Origin: Pseudomonas sp. ACN8
GTDB taxonomy: Bacteria; Pseudomonadota; Gammaproteobacteria; Pseudomonadales; Pseudomonadaceae
Reading direction: 5' to 3'
DNA: 64,000 nt
Assembly: GCF_002303925.1 (NCBI RefSeq)
Contig: NZ_MRCS01000005.1
Location: 62,001 to 126,000, forward strand
The translations under genes and the position numbers were made by a program. Below are positions 14,445 to 23,670 of this stretch, piece after piece (within the stretch, counting starts at the first letter, position 1; each line of letters starts with the position of its first letter). The notes below the pieces were generated by a model. The model was not told the DNA's origin. It worked only from the letters and a program-made list of their open reading frames with translations, and made no database searches.

Positions 14445-14972
14445 ATGCAAAACACCAAGCTCTTGCTAACCAGTTTCACCTTTGTGGGACTGCTCGCACT
14501 CGCCGGTTGTTCATTCCCCGGGGTTTACAAAATCGACATCCAGCAGGGCAATGTCGTCACGCAGGACATGATAGACCAGTTACGCCCGGGAATGACCCGT
14601 AAGCAAGTACGGTTTATCATGGGCAACCCTCTGCTGACCGACACGTTCCATGCCGATCGCTGGGATTATCTGTACAGCCTGCAACCGGGTGGCGGTGAAC
14701 GCCAACAGGAACGCATTAGCGTTATCTTCAACCCAAATGATCAGCTTGTCAGCCTCTCCGGTGATTTCATGCCCGGCGTGAGCCGTGACGAAGCCATTCT
14801 CGGCAAGGACAGCGGCACGACAGTGGCCGCCCCGGCAGAAAACGTCGAGAAGCCAAAACCGGAAAAACCGGTCAAGCCAGGTTCGTTGCTGGATCAGATC
14901 CAGAAGGACGTCGACGGAGTAGAAACCGTTCCGGTCCCGACGCCGCAACCACTGGACACCTCGCCGCAATAA
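14445..14972 (+). CDS. bamE: Outer membrane assembly lipoprotein BamE (OmlA)
   Basis: A 175-aa lipoprotein of the BAM complex that inserts beta-barrel proteins into the outer membrane. The signal peptide ends in lipobox LAGC with acylated C22. The SmpA/OmlA domain follows ([28 protein letters not shown]). The C-terminal ~50 residues are a Pro/Lys-rich extension ([11 protein letters not shown]) longer than in E. coli BamE (113 aa). The fur/omlA divergent pair is the Pseudomonas arrangement. Confidence 0.95.
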   Translation: MQNTKLLLTSFTFVGLLALAGCSFPGVYKIDIQQGNVVTQDMIDQLRPGMTRKQVRFIMGNPLLTDTFHADRWDYLYSLQPGGGERQQERISVIFNPNDQLVSLSGDFMPGVSRDEAILGKDSGTTVAAPAENVEKPKPEKPVKPGSLLDQIQKDVDGVETVPVPTPQPLDTSPQ

Positions 14973-14982
14973 TTTGCGACGC

Positions 14983-15015
14983 AATAAAAAGCCCGGCATG
15001 CCCGGGCTTTTTATT
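14983..15015. terminator. Bidirectional terminator between bamE and rnfH
   Basis: AAAAAGCCCGG and CCGGGCTTTTT form an 11-bp stem with a short loop. A-rich and T-rich flanks allow termination in both directions for the two convergent genes. Confidence 0.88.
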
Positions 15016-15033
15016 GTCTGGCGTTTCAGCCAC

Positions 15034-15348
15034 TCACTGATTCCGCGCTTTGGCCTCGGCAGCTTTCGCTGCCCGCAGTCGGCGCACCTCTTTCGGATCA
15101 GCCAGCAACGGGCGGTAAATCTCGATGCGATCCCCCGCCTGGACTGCCCGACTTTCCGGGTCAGCCACCACCTTACCGAAGATCCCCACAGGGCAATGGG
15201 CCAGATCCAGCTCCGGAAACTCTTCAGCCACGGCCGACCTGAGCAAGGCCGCACGCACGGTCGTTCCGACAGGCACGGCCACTGTCAGCAGCACCTGACG
15301 GTCTACGGCCGCGTAGACCACCTCGACTTCAATCATTTCCTCAACCAT
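15034..15348 (-). CDS. rnfH: RnfH family ubiquitin-like protein
   Basis: A 104-aa UPF0125/RnfH protein with a beta-grasp (ubiquitin-like) fold. Recognisable features are IEVEVVYAAVDRQVL at the N-terminus, CPVGIFGKVV in the middle and RAVQAGDRIEIYRPLLADPKE near the end. Its biochemical role is unclear; it is regularly coupled to ratA. The ATG at 15346-15348 lies inside the 3' end of ratA (8-bp overlap), so translation is coupled. Confidence 0.92.
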   Translation of the reverse strand: MVEEMIEVEVVYAAVDRQVLLTVAVPVGTTVRAALLRSAVAEEFPELDLAHCPVGIFGKVVADPESRAVQAGDRIEIYRPLLADPKEVRRLRAAKAAEAKARNQ

Positions 15349-15775
15349 GTATCTGCTTGGCGCGCTGGCAGAACGCATCCACCAAAGTGTTCGCCGCCTG
15401 ATTGAACAGTGGCCCCAAGGTGGCACGAACCAGTGGCCCGGCATAATCGAACGACAGATCGAGGCTGATCTTGCAGGCTTTGTCAGTCAGCGCCTTGAAT
15501 ACCCAGATGCCATGCAATTGGGTGAAAGGACCCTCTTCGAGGTTCATTTCGATCGACTGCCCCGCAACCAGCGTGTTGCGCGTCACGAAATGCTGACTGA
15601 GGCCACCCTTCGCCACGCCGACGCTCGCCCGCATATGCTCAGGGGTGCTCTCCAGGATTTCGGCCGAGGAACACCACGGCAGAAACTCCGGATAGCGCGC
15701 CACGTCGTTGACCAGGTCATACAGCGCTTGCGCCGGGTACGGCAGCAAGGCCGAACGTGAAATGTGTGTCGTCAT
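15341..15775 (-). CDS. ratA: RatA family protein (START/polyketide cyclase fold)
   Basis: A 144-aa protein of the Coq10/RatA START-like family. It begins MTTHISRSALLPYPAQALYDLVNDVARYPEFLPWC, the family signature (the quoted stretch is split here: MTTHISRSALLPYPA then QALYDLVNDVARYPEF). Members bind hydrophobic ligands; E. coli RatA was reported to bind 50S subunits and block 70S association, while eukaryotic Coq10 binds ubiquinone. I use the ATG at 15773-15775; the frame is open ten codons further. ratA-rnfH-smpB adjacency is conserved, here interrupted by a transporter gene. Confidence 0.9.
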   Translation of the reverse strand: MTTHISRSALLPYPAQALYDLVNDVARYPEFLPWCSSAEILESTPEHMRASVGVAKGGLSQHFVTRNTLVAGQSIEMNLEEGPFTQLHGIWVFKALTDKACKISLDLSFDYAGPLVRATLGPLFNQAANTLVDAFCQRAKQIHG

Positions 15776-15782
15776 GTCAGCG

Positions 15783-17186
15783 TCACTTCCACAGCTGGGC
15801 GGCAAACACTACGAGAATGCCGATGGGCGCCACATAGCGCATCAAGAACAAGGACAGGCCAAACAGCGCAGGGTTGCGGATCGACAACTCGTCGCGCACC
15901 GCTTCACGCCCCATGATCCAGCCCGCAAACACCACGAAACACAAACCGCCAAGCGGCAACATGAGTCGCGAGGTGAAGAAATCGATCACACCGAAGAAGT
16001 CCAGGCCACCGGTTGCTCCCCATTGGTAGAGGTGGAACATCCCGCCTTCGTTCACGAAGAACTTGGCCTCCTTCCAGATATTGAAGGAGAACACCGTGCC
16101 CAGGCCGACAAACCAGCAGCTGAAAGCCAGCCAAAAGGTGACCCAGGCACGACTCACTTTAGTGCGCTCGACCAGGTAGGCCACCATCGGCTCAAGCAGG
16201 GAGATCGCCGAACTCCAGGCAGCGACCGCCACCAGCACGAAGAACACCACCCCCATCAATTGCCCGAACGCCACGTTACCGAAGGCAAACGGCAGGCTGA
16301 CAAACATCAGCCCCGGGCCTTCGCTCGGATTCAGGCCCGCTGCGAACACAATCGGAAACAACGCCAGACCGGCCACCAGGGAAACGAACGTGTCGAGCAG
16401 CGCCACGCCAACGACCGTCCCTGATATAGACGAGCTCTTCGGCATGTAGGCGCCGTAGATCATGATCGAGCCGACGCCCACGCTCAGGGAAAAGAACGCA
16501 TGCCCCATCGCCGGCAGCAAGCCGTCCAGGACCTTTTCCGGGTGGAAGTCGAACATGAAATGCACGCCCTCCATGAAATGACCGGTAGTCATGCTGTAGC
16601 CCAGCAGCACCAGGATCATCACGAACAACAACGGCATCATGATGCGCAAACTGCGCTCAAGCCCGGCAACCACGCCCTTGGCGATCACCACAGCTGACAG
16701 CAGCATGAAAATCGTGTGCCAAAGTGTCAGGCGCCAGGGATCGGCGATCACATTGCCGAAGTAAGCCCCCACCTGATCAGGCGTCGCGCCCTGAAAATCG
16801 CCACGCCCCATGTCGATGATGTAGTCCAGCGACCAGCCACCGACCACACTGTAGAACGACAGGATCAGCAACGCCGTGATCATCCCGGCAAACGCGCCCC
16901 AGGACCATTTGGGTGAGTGCCCCGCCTCGGTCGCCAGGATCTTCAAGGCATTGGCCGGACTCTGCCGGGCACGCCGGCCGATCAGGGTTTCCGCCAGCAT
17001 CACCGGCACCCCGATCAGCGCGATGCAGGCCAGGAACATCAGCACGAAAGCACCGCCGCCGTATACGCCGACCATGTACGGGAATTTCCAGATACTACCC
17101 AGCCCCACGGCCGAACCGGTCGCGGCGAGTATGAAGACCCAGCGGCTAGCCCAACTGCCGTGGACAGAAACCTTGTCTGTCGACAT
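15783..17186 (-). CDS. Sodium-dependent transporter of the NSS (SNF) family
   Basis: A 467-aa membrane protein of the neurotransmitter:sodium symporter family (LeuT-like), with about 12 hydrophobic segments. The family signature lies at the N-terminus: [25 protein letters not shown], given here in two parts, [14 protein letters not shown] and [11 protein letters not shown] (unwound first helix that binds sodium and substrate). The substrate is probably an amino acid but cannot be read from sequence. The ATG at 17184-17186 ([10 protein letters not shown]) is preferred over a start 17 codons upstream. It sits 7 bp before ratA and divergent from smpB. Confidence 0.9.
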   Translation of the reverse strand: MSTDKVSVHGSWASRWVFILAATGSAVGLGSIWKFPYMVGVYGGGAFVLMFLACIALIGVPVMLAETLIGRRARQSPANALKILATEAGHSPKWSWGAFAGMITALLILSFYSVVGGWSLDYIIDMGRGDFQGATPDQVGAYFGNVIADPWRLTLWHTIFMLLSAVVIAKGVVAGLERSLRIMMPLLFVMILVLLGYSMTTGHFMEGVHFMFDFHPEKVLDGLLPAMGHAFFSLSVGVGSIMIYGAYMPKSSSISGTVVGVALLDTFVSLVAGLALFPIVFAAGLNPSEGPGLMFVSLPFAFGNVAFGQLMGVVFFVLVAVAAWSSAISLLEPMVAYLVERTKVSRAWVTFWLAFSCWFVGLGTVFSFNIWKEAKFFVNEGGMFHLYQWGATGGLDFFGVIDFFTSRLMLPLGGLCFVVFAGWIMGREAVRDELSIRNPALFGLSLFLMRYVAPIGILVVFAAQLWK

Positions 17187-17304
17187 CGTTATCACGCCCA
17201 AGCGTTCAAAAAAGAGGCCGCATTGTCCGGGATTCAATCAACCTGCTCAAGCACGTAGCGATACCGTAGCCGACTCGCGTGCAAGTCCCTATAATGCCGC
17301 CCCT

Positions 17305-17787
17305 ATGGCTAAACAGAAGAAACACCCAACAGGGACCATCGCGCAAAACAAAAAGGCGCGACACGATTACTTCATCGAACATCGGTTCGAGGCTGGTCTG
17401 GTCCTGGCCGGCTGGGAAGTAAAAAGTCTGCGGGCAAGCAAGCTGCAGCTGGTGGACAGCTACGTGCTGCTCAAGGATGGCGAAGCCTGGCTGCTCGGCA
17501 GCCACATTACGCCCCTGACGACCGCCAGTACCCACGTCATCGCGGATCCGGTGCGCACCCGTAAATTGCTGCTCAACCGGCGCGAGCTGGAAAAGCTGGC
17601 CGCGGCCGTGCAGCAAAAGGGTTACGCCTGCGTGTGCCTGTCCTGGTACTGGAGCAAGCACATGGTCAAGTGCGAGATCGCCCTGGGCAAGGGCAAGAAG
17701 GAATACGACAAGCGCGATACCGAACGCGAACGCGACGCTGGTCGCGAGTTGCAGCGTGCGGTGCGCAACAAGGGCAAGGAAGATTAA
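17305..17787 (+). CDS. smpB: SsrA-binding protein SmpB
   Basis: A 160-aa protein (family about 160) that binds tmRNA and carries it into stalled ribosomes. It shows the family pattern: [20 protein letters not shown], then [18 protein letters not shown], and the basic tail ([16 protein letters not shown]) that enters the decoding channel. ATG at 17305 matches the start [10 protein letters not shown]; the open frame runs further upstream only because it lacks stops. Its partner RNA gene ssrA lies 10 kb downstream in the same window. Confidence 0.97.
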   Translation: MAKQKKHPTGTIAQNKKARHDYFIEHRFEAGLVLAGWEVKSLRASKLQLVDSYVLLKDGEAWLLGSHITPLTTASTHVIADPVRTRKLLLNRRELEKLAAAVQQKGYACVCLSWYWSKHMVKCEIALGKGKKEYDKRDTERERDAGRELQRAVRNKGKED

Positions 17788-17812
17788 TCTTTCGGCCTGA
17801 TCGCGGCTTTTT

Positions 17813-17840
17813 GTGGCGAGGGAGCAAGCTCCCTCGCCAC
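17813..17840. repeat. REP palindrome, fluorescens-group type
   Basis: A perfect 28-base palindrome: GTGGCGAGGGAGC, AA, GCTCCCTCGCCAC. This GTGGCGAGGGAGCTTGCTCCC family is abundant between genes in fluorescens-group Pseudomonas and spreads through RAYT transposases. It lies between the convergent smpB and lldR and may also work as a transcript-end hairpin. Confidence 0.85.
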
Positions 17841-17850
17841 AGTGAACTGA

Positions 17851-18618
17851 CTACATCCCCTTGCGCCGCTCCGCCCGGGCCACGCGCTGCACTTCCTGAC
17901 GCACCTCTTCCAGCACCTCCTGCACATACAGAATGTGTCGACTGGAAACTTCCCGCGCCAGCTCCGCATGCCCTTCGATAATCGCCTGATACAACTCCCG
18001 ATGCTGCGTGATCAGCATGTCGCGGGTTTCAGTGCGCTGCTTGTACATGCCACCGATGTTGGTCACCACATTGCGCTTGAGCAGGTCGAACAGCCCGCGA
18101 ATGGTGTGCAGCAACACGGCATTGTGGCTGGCCTCGGCGATCGCCAGGTGAAAGCTTGCGTCCGCCGCCCCTTCTTCGGCACGACTCACCTCTTCGTGAC
18201 GCGAATAACAGTCCTGCAATTCGTTGAATGCCGCGGTCAACCGCTCGCGATCCACATCCGTGGCACGCAGCGCCGCGTAGTAGGCGCAAGACGCCTCCAG
18301 CGTATGGCGAAACTCCAGCAGATCGCGCTGCGCCTCGGGGTTGCTTTCCAGCAGATGCAACAAGGGATCACTGAAGGTGCTACCCAGCGATTCCACCACA
18401 TAGTTGCCGCCACCCTGGCGACTGACCAGCAGGCCCTTGGCGGTCAGCTTCTGAATGGCTTCGCGCAACGAAGGGCGTGACACGCCAAATTGCTCGGCCA
18501 GCGCGCGCTCGGCCGGCAAGCGCTCACCCGCTTTGAGCGTGCCCTCAAGGATCATGCCCTCAAGCTGCTCGACAATATCGTCAGACAAACGGCGCTGACG
18601 AATCTGATCAAACCCCAT
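17851..18618 (-). CDS. lldR: FadR/GntR-family lactate regulator LldR
   Basis: A 255-aa GntR regulator of the FadR subfamily. The N-terminal winged helix has the signature LPAERALAEQFGVSRPSLREAI (split: LPAERALAEQF, GVSRPSLREAI), and the C-terminal FCD all-helical domain binds the effector (probably lactate). It is divergent from lldP, and a perfect FadR-type palindrome lies in the gap, so it most likely represses the lactate operon until lactate is present. Regulator-before-lldP is the Pseudomonas order. Confidence 0.93.
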   Translation of the reverse strand: MGFDQIRQRRLSDDIVEQLEGMILEGTLKAGERLPAERALAEQFGVSRPSLREAIQKLTAKGLLVSRQGGGNYVVESLGSTFSDPLLHLLESNPEAQRDLLEFRHTLEASCAYYAALRATDVDRERLTAAFNELQDCYSRHEEVSRAEEGAADASFHLAIAEASHNAVLLHTIRGLFDLLKRNVVTNIGGMYKQRTETRDMLITQHRELYQAIIEGHAELAREVSSRHILYVQEVLEEVRQEVQRVARAERRKGM

Positions 18619-18763
18619 AACTCGATTACTCCACGATCCGACGGCTCGCCGGGGCTCTATTCTGGCCTATTGGCGCTGCGCCAGCACCTGCCATTGCGCA
18701 TTTGGCAAGACCAGACAGACGACCTGCGCACTTCGCATTCGACAAAAGTTTTAGGGCGGCAAA

Positions 18764-18793
18764 TTGACACACCGCCTACAAGGCTTTTACCCT
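18764..18793 (+). promoter_or_regulatory. Putative lldP promoter
   Basis: TTGACA at 18764-18769 is a perfect -35; TACCCT at 18788-18793, 18 bases further, is a weak -10. Transcription would start near 18800, just ahead of the LldR-type palindrome. Confidence 0.5.
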
Positions 18794-18810
18794 AGCCAAC
18801 AGCGATTGTA

Positions 18811-18827
18811 AATTGGTCTTACCAATT
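18811..18827 (+). promoter_or_regulatory. LldR operator
   Basis: AATTGGTCTTACCAATT is a perfect inverted repeat (7-base arms, 3-base centre) containing the FadR-subfamily consensus TNGTNNNACNA. It lies 52 bp before lldP, at or just after the likely transcription start, where a bound repressor would block initiation or elongation. Confidence 0.85.
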
Positions 18828-18879
18828 ATCCAAGAACGCTGATCAGTGCCTGACCAACAACAATTAGGGGCCACCCCAT

Positions 18880-20574
18880 ATGCAAACCTGGCAACAGCTC
18901 TATACCCCGCTCGGCAGCCTCGGCCTGTCCGCACTCGCCGCCGTCATCCCCATCGTGTTTTTCTTCCTGGCTTTGGCCGTGTTCCGCCTCAAAGGGCATG
19001 TGGCCGGCAGCATCACCCTGGCTTTGTCGATTCTGGTGGCGATCTTCGCTTTCCAGATGCCGGTCGATATGGCGTTCGCCGCCGCCGGGTATGGCTTCGC
19101 CTATGGCCTGTGGCCGATTGCCTGGATCATCGTGGCAGCGGTGTTCCTCTACAAACTGACGGTCAAGAGCGGGCAGTTTGAAGTCATCCGCAGTTCGGTC
19201 CTGTCGATCACCGATGACCAGCGCCTGCAGGTTCTGCTGATCGGTTTCTGCTTCGGCGCCTTCCTCGAAGGTGCGGCCGGTTTTGGCGCACCCGTGGCGA
19301 TTACCGCTGCGCTGCTGGTAGGTCTTGGCTTCAACCCGCTGTACGCCGCTGGCTTGTGCCTGATCGCCAACACCGCACCGGTGGCCTTCGGTGCTCTGGG
19401 CATTCCGATCATCGTTGCCGGCCAAGTCACCGGCATCGACGCGTTCAAGATCGGCGCCATGACCGGTCGCCAACTGCCGCTGCTGTCGCTGTTCGTACCG
19501 TTCTGGCTGGTGTTCATGATGGACGGCCTGCGAGGCGTGCGGGAAACCTGGCCGGCAGCCCTGGTAGCTGGCTTGAGCTTTGCCGTGACCCAGTACTTCA
19601 CCTCGAACTTCATCGGCCCGGAACTGCCGGACATCACCTCGGCCCTGGCCAGCCTGATTTCCCTGACCCTGTTCCTGAAAGTCTGGCAACCCAAACGCGC
19701 CGCCGGCCAACACATCGTCGGTGCTGTCTCGGCCTCCGTGGTGAGCGCCAGCGTCGGTGGTTTCGGCCAGAAGCGCACCACCGTGGCTTCGCCTTACAGC
19801 CTTGGGGAAATTTTCAAGGCCTGGTCGCCGTTCCTGATCCTGACGGTACTGGTCACCATCTGGACCCTGAAGCCGTTCAAGGCGATGTTCGCCGCCGGCG
19901 GTTCGATGTACAGCTTCGTATTCAACTTCGCCATCCCGCATCTGGATCAAATGGTGATCAAGGTCGCACCGATCGTGGCCGCGCCGACCGCCCTTCCGGC
20001 AGTGTTCAAACTGGACCCGATTTCCGCCACCGGCACGGCGATTTTCTTCTCGGCCCTGATCTCCATGCTGGTGTTGAAGATCAATATCAAAACTGGTCTG
20101 ACCACTTTTAGAGAGACCTTCTACGAACTGCGCTGGCCGATCCTGTCCATCGGCATGGTGTTGGCGTTTGCCTTCGTCACCAACTACTCGGGCATGTCCT
20201 CGACCATGGCGCTGGTGCTGGCGGCGACGGGTGCGGCCTTCCCGTTCTTCTCGCCGTTCCTCGGCTGGCTGGGCGTGTTCCTCACCGGTTCCGATACCTC
20301 GTCCAACGCGCTGTTCAGTTCGCTGCAAGCAACCACTGCGCACCAGATCGGCGTCAACGACACCTTGCTGGTGGCGGCGAACACCAGCGGCGGCGTGACC
20401 GGCAAGATGATCTCGCCACAATCGATCGCCGTGGCCTGCGCCGCGACAGGTCTGGTGGGCAAAGAATCGGATCTGTTCCGCTTCACCCTCAAGCACAGCC
20501 TATTCTTTGCAACGATTGTCGGCTTGATCACGTTGGCCCAGGCTTACTGGTTCACCGGCATGCTGGTGCATTAA
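18880..20574 (+). CDS. lldP: L-lactate permease LldP (LctP)
   Basis: A 564-aa lactate:proton symporter of the LctP family with about 12-14 membrane helices. It shows the family's [22 protein letters not shown] stretch (split: [22 protein letters not shown]) and the C-terminal [15 protein letters not shown] motif. ATG at 18880 is preceded by AGGGG. It is the first gene of the lactate-utilisation operon followed by lutABC and dld. Confidence 0.96.
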   Translation: MQTWQQLYTPLGSLGLSALAAVIPIVFFFLALAVFRLKGHVAGSITLALSILVAIFAFQMPVDMAFAAAGYGFAYGLWPIAWIIVAAVFLYKLTVKSGQFEVIRSSVLSITDDQRLQVLLIGFCFGAFLEGAAGFGAPVAITAALLVGLGFNPLYAAGLCLIANTAPVAFGALGIPIIVAGQVTGIDAFKIGAMTGRQLPLLSLFVPFWLVFMMDGLRGVRETWPAALVAGLSFAVTQYFTSNFIGPELPDITSALASLISLTLFLKVWQPKRAAGQHIVGAVSASVVSASVGGFGQKRTTVASPYSLGEIFKAWSPFLILTVLVTIWTLKPFKAMFAAGGSMYSFVFNFAIPHLDQMVIKVAPIVAAPTALPAVFKLDPISATGTAIFFSALISMLVLKINIKTGLTTFRETFYELRWPILSIGMVLAFAFVTNYSGMSSTMALVLAATGAAFPFFSPFLGWLGVFLTGSDTSSNALFSSLQATTAHQIGVNDTLLVAANTSGGVTGKMISPQSIAVACAATGLVGKESDLFRFTLKHSLFFATIVGLITLAQAYWFTGMLVH

Positions 20575-20648
20575 GGCTACAGGCAACACGATAAAAACCG
20601 ACGCCGGGCCACGCCCCCGGCGTCCGCTATTCACACCCCGGTCTGTAA

Positions 20649-20684
20649 GGCTGCTGAAAGCTTCCGTCTCTATATTCAGCAGCC
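20649..20684 (+). other. Hairpin between lldP and lutA
   Basis: GGCTGCTGAA and TTCAGCAGCC form a perfect 10-bp stem around a 16-base loop. There is no T tract after it, so it may stabilise the lldP transcript or set the lldP:lutABC ratio instead of terminating. Confidence 0.55.
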
Positions 20685-20723
20685 TCGACAGACGAATAAC
20701 CGGGACCACCCGGAGACCGCCTG

Positions 20724-21548
20724 ATGAGCGAGCTTTTTTACAACGCCGTGCCGAATGCGACCCGTGTCGCCCCGCCACTGCCCGAGCCTCGGCAATACCC
20801 CAGCGAGAAACCGTCACGGGTCTACCTGTTCGGGACCTGCGTGGTCGATTTGTTCTACCCGCAAGCCGGGATGGATGCGATCCACCTGCTGGAACGCGAA
20901 GGCATTCGTGTCGAATACCCGCAAGGGCAAAGCTGCTGCGGCCAACCGGCCTACACCTCCGGTTACACCGAACAGGCACGGACCGTGGCGCGCTCGCAAC
21001 TGGCGCTGTTTGCCGACGACTATCCGGTGGTGGTGCCGTCAGGTTCTTGCGCTGGCATGTTGCGCGAACATTACGCTGACTTGTTCAAGGACGAGCCAGA
21101 CACGTTGGAACAGGTCCAGGCCCTGGCGGCCAGAACCTTTGAGCTGGCCGAGTTCCTGTTGTTTGTCTGCAAGGTGCAGCTCAAGGACAGCGGCGAGCCG
21201 GTGAAAGTGGCGCTGCACACCTCGTGTTCGGCACGCCGTGAGATGAACACCCACCTGCACGGCCGCGAGTTGTTGGCGCAGTTGAGCAATGTGGAGCGGG
21301 TCAATCACGATCACGAAAGTGAGTGCTGTGGCTTTGGCGGGACATTCAGCGTCCGTATGCCAGACATTTCCGGCGCGATGGTGGCTGACAAGACCCGGGC
21401 GCTGAAGGAGTCCGGCGCGCACAAGGTATTGAGTGCCGACTGCGGCTGCTTGATGAACATCAACGGCTCGCTGGAAAAGCAGCAGGAAGCGTTGCGCGGT
21501 CAGCATCTGGCCAGTTTCCTCTGGCAGCGAACCGGAGGTGCGAAATGA
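20724..21548 (+). CDS. lutA: L-lactate dehydrogenase complex subunit LutA (LldE)
   Basis: A 274-aa protein with two cysteine-rich CCG domains (QSCCGQPAYTSG, residues about 71-82, and ECCGFGGTFSV near 208), the heterodisulfide-reductase-like pattern of LutA/LldE. With LutB and LutC it oxidises L-lactate to pyruvate, passing electrons to the quinone pool. Its stop overlaps the lutB start by 4 bp (ATGA). GGAGA lies 6 bases before the ATG. Confidence 0.94.
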   Translation: MSELFYNAVPNATRVAPPLPEPRQYPSEKPSRVYLFGTCVVDLFYPQAGMDAIHLLEREGIRVEYPQGQSCCGQPAYTSGYTEQARTVARSQLALFADDYPVVVPSGSCAGMLREHYADLFKDEPDTLEQVQALAARTFELAEFLLFVCKVQLKDSGEPVKVALHTSCSARREMNTHLHGRELLAQLSNVERVNHDHESECCGFGGTFSVRMPDISGAMVADKTRALKESGAHKVLSADCGCLMNINGSLEKQQEALRGQHLASFLWQRTGGAK

Positions 21549-22999
21549 GCACCTCGACGATTATTCCTACGGTCGCCGTAGAAGAAGATTTCCGAACCCG
21601 CGCCCACAAGGCGCTGGGTGACGCGCAATTGCGAGGCAACTTTCGCAAGGCGATGGATTCATTGATGACCAAACGGGCAGCGGCGTTCAGCGATGCCCAT
21701 GAAAGAGAACACTTGCGCGCACTGGGCAATGCAATCCGTGCCCGCGCGCTCTCCAAGTTGCCCGACCTGCTCGAACAACTGGAACAGAACCTGACCCGCA
21801 ACGGTGTGACAGTGCACTGGGCGGAAACGGTGGACGAGGCCAATGGTATCGTCCTCTCGATCATCCGCGCTCACGAGGGGCGGCAAGTGATCAAGGGCAA
21901 ATCGATGGTCAGCGAAGAGATGGAGATGAACCACTTCCTCGCTGATCGGGGCATTGAATGCCTGGAATCGGACATGGGCGAGTACATCGTCCAGCTCGAC
22001 CACGAGAAGCCTTCACACATAATCATGCCGGCAATCCACAAGAATGCCGGTCAGGTCGCGTCCTTGTTCCACGACAAACTTGGCGTGGAATACACCAAGG
22101 ACGTTGACCAACTCATTCAGATCGGCCGCAGAGTCCTGCGGCAGAAATTCTTCGAAGCGGACATCGGTGTCTCCGGCGTCAACTTCGCCGTGGCCGAAAC
22201 CGGCACCTTGCTGCTGGTGGAAAACGAAGGCAACGGTCGCATGACCACCACGGTGCCACCCGTGCACATCGCCGTCACCGGCATCGAAAAAGTCGTGGAA
22301 AACCTGCGCGACGTAGTACCGCTGCTGTCGCTGCTGACCCGCTCGGCCCTGGGCATCCCGATCACCACCTACGTCAACATGATCTCCGGCCCGCGCAAGG
22401 AGCATGAACTCGACGGCCCGCAGGAAGTGCATCTGGTACTGCTCGACAACGGCCGCAGCCAGGCCTTTGCCGACAGCGAACTGCGCCAGACCCTGAACTG
22501 CATTCGCTGCGGCGCCTGTATGAATCATTGCCCGGTCTACACCCGAATCGGCGGCCATGCCTATGGGGAGGTTTACCCCGGCCCTATCGGAAAAATCATC
22601 ACCCCACACATGGTTGGCCTGGCGAAAGTGCCGGATCATCCGAGCGCCTCGTCGCTGTGCGGTGCCTGCGGTGAAGTGTGCCCGGTGAAAATCCCGATCC
22701 CTGCTTTGCTGCGACGCCTGCGGGAAGAAAACGTCAAGGCCCCGGACAGCCCTCATCAAGTGATGCGCGGTCAGGGCAGCAAGTACTCACGCAAAGAGCG
22801 GTTCATCTGGAACGCTTGGGCGAAGCTCAACAGTTCGCCGACGCTGTATCGCCTGTTCGGTTTCTTCGCCACCCGGTTGCGCGCCCTCACGCCGAGCAAC
22901 GTCGGCCCATGGACGCAAAACCACAGCGCACCGAAACCCGCTGCCCGCTCGCTGCATGACATGGCCCGCGAACATTTGGCCAAACAGGGAGACCGCTGA
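21545..22999 (+). CDS. lutB: L-lactate dehydrogenase iron-sulfur subunit LutB (LldF)
   Basis: A 484-aa protein with an N-terminal LUD domain (MVSEEMEMNHFLADRGIE, FAVAETGTLLLVENEGN) and two 4Fe-4S ferredoxin motifs: CIRCGACMNHCPVY at about residues 318-331 and CGACGEVCPVKIP at about 374-386. It is the electron-transfer subunit of the LutABC complex. It overlaps both neighbours by a few bases (ATGA with lutA, one base with lutC), so the three are translationally coupled. Confidence 0.95.
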   Translation: MSTSTIIPTVAVEEDFRTRAHKALGDAQLRGNFRKAMDSLMTKRAAAFSDAHEREHLRALGNAIRARALSKLPDLLEQLEQNLTRNGVTVHWAETVDEANGIVLSIIRAHEGRQVIKGKSMVSEEMEMNHFLADRGIECLESDMGEYIVQLDHEKPSHIIMPAIHKNAGQVASLFHDKLGVEYTKDVDQLIQIGRRVLRQKFFEADIGVSGVNFAVAETGTLLLVENEGNGRMTTTVPPVHIAVTGIEKVVENLRDVVPLLSLLTRSALGIPITTYVNMISGPRKEHELDGPQEVHLVLLDNGRSQAFADSELRQTLNCIRCGACMNHCPVYTRIGGHAYGEVYPGPIGKIITPHMVGLAKVPDHPSASSLCGACGEVCPVKIPIPALLRRLREENVKAPDSPHQVMRGQGSKYSRKERFIWNAWAKLNSSPTLYRLFGFFATRLRALTPSNVGPWTQNHSAPKPAARSLHDMAREHLAKQGDR

Positions 23000-23670
23000 T
23001 GAGCGCCAAGCAAAATATCCTCGCCAAACTGCGTAAAAGCCTGACAGGCACCACGCCAGTGGCTGACAACTTTGATGTCGATCTGGTGACCCAGCCTTAC
23101 ACCTACGCGCCTGAGCAACGCATTGCGCAACTGCGCAAATTGATGGAAGCGGTGCATACGGAAATTCATCTGACGTCCGGTGAGCAGTGGCCGACGCTAC
23201 TCGCGCAATTGCTGCGGGACCGCCAGTTGCCGAGCCTGCTGATCGCACCGACAACGCCCCACGGTCAACGGATCACGCAACACTGGGCGAACAATCCCGA
23301 CCTGCCAACGCTCAAGGCCTACGACCGCCCGGTTGAAGAATGGAAAGCCGAGTTGTTCAACGACACCCCGGCGAGCCTGACCACCACCCTCGGCGCCATC
23401 GCTGCCACGGGCAGCCTGATTCTCTGGCCGACAAGGGAAGAGCCACGCCTGATGAGCCTGGTGCCACCGGTGCATTTCGCCCTGCTCAAGGCCAGCGAAA
23501 TCCGCGACAACTTCTATCAGGTGCAGCAGGAATTCGAGTGGGCCCAGGGCATGCCGACCAACGCGCTGCTGGTGTCCGGCCCGTCGAAGACCGCCGACAT
23601 CGAACAAGTGCTGGCGTACGGCGCCCACGGCCCGAAAGACCTGGTGGTACTGATCCTGGAGGACCAATGA
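22999..23670 (+). CDS. lutC: L-lactate dehydrogenase complex subunit LutC (LldG)
   Basis: A 223-aa LUD-domain protein (YkgG family). Family features include AIAATGSLILWPT and RLMSLVPPVHFALLKASEI. It is the third subunit of the LutABC L-lactate oxidase. It starts on the last base of the lutB stop and ends in an ATGA overlap with the dld start. Confidence 0.93.
   Translation: MSAKQNILAKLRKSLTGTTPVADNFDVDLVTQPYTYAPEQRIAQLRKLMEAVHTEIHLTSGEQWPTLLAQLLRDRQLPSLLIAPTTPHGQRITQHWANNPDLPTLKAYDRPVEEWKAELFNDTPASLTTTLGAIAATGSLILWPTREEPRLMSLVPPVHFALLKASEIRDNFYQVQQEFEWAQGMPTNALLVSGPSKTADIEQVLAYGAHGPKDLVVLILEDQ

Noticed and set aside
18826..20496. 556-codon minus-strand frame opposite lldP
   Set aside because: Its translation is Gly/Gln/His-rich low-complexity sequence mirroring a membrane protein gene.
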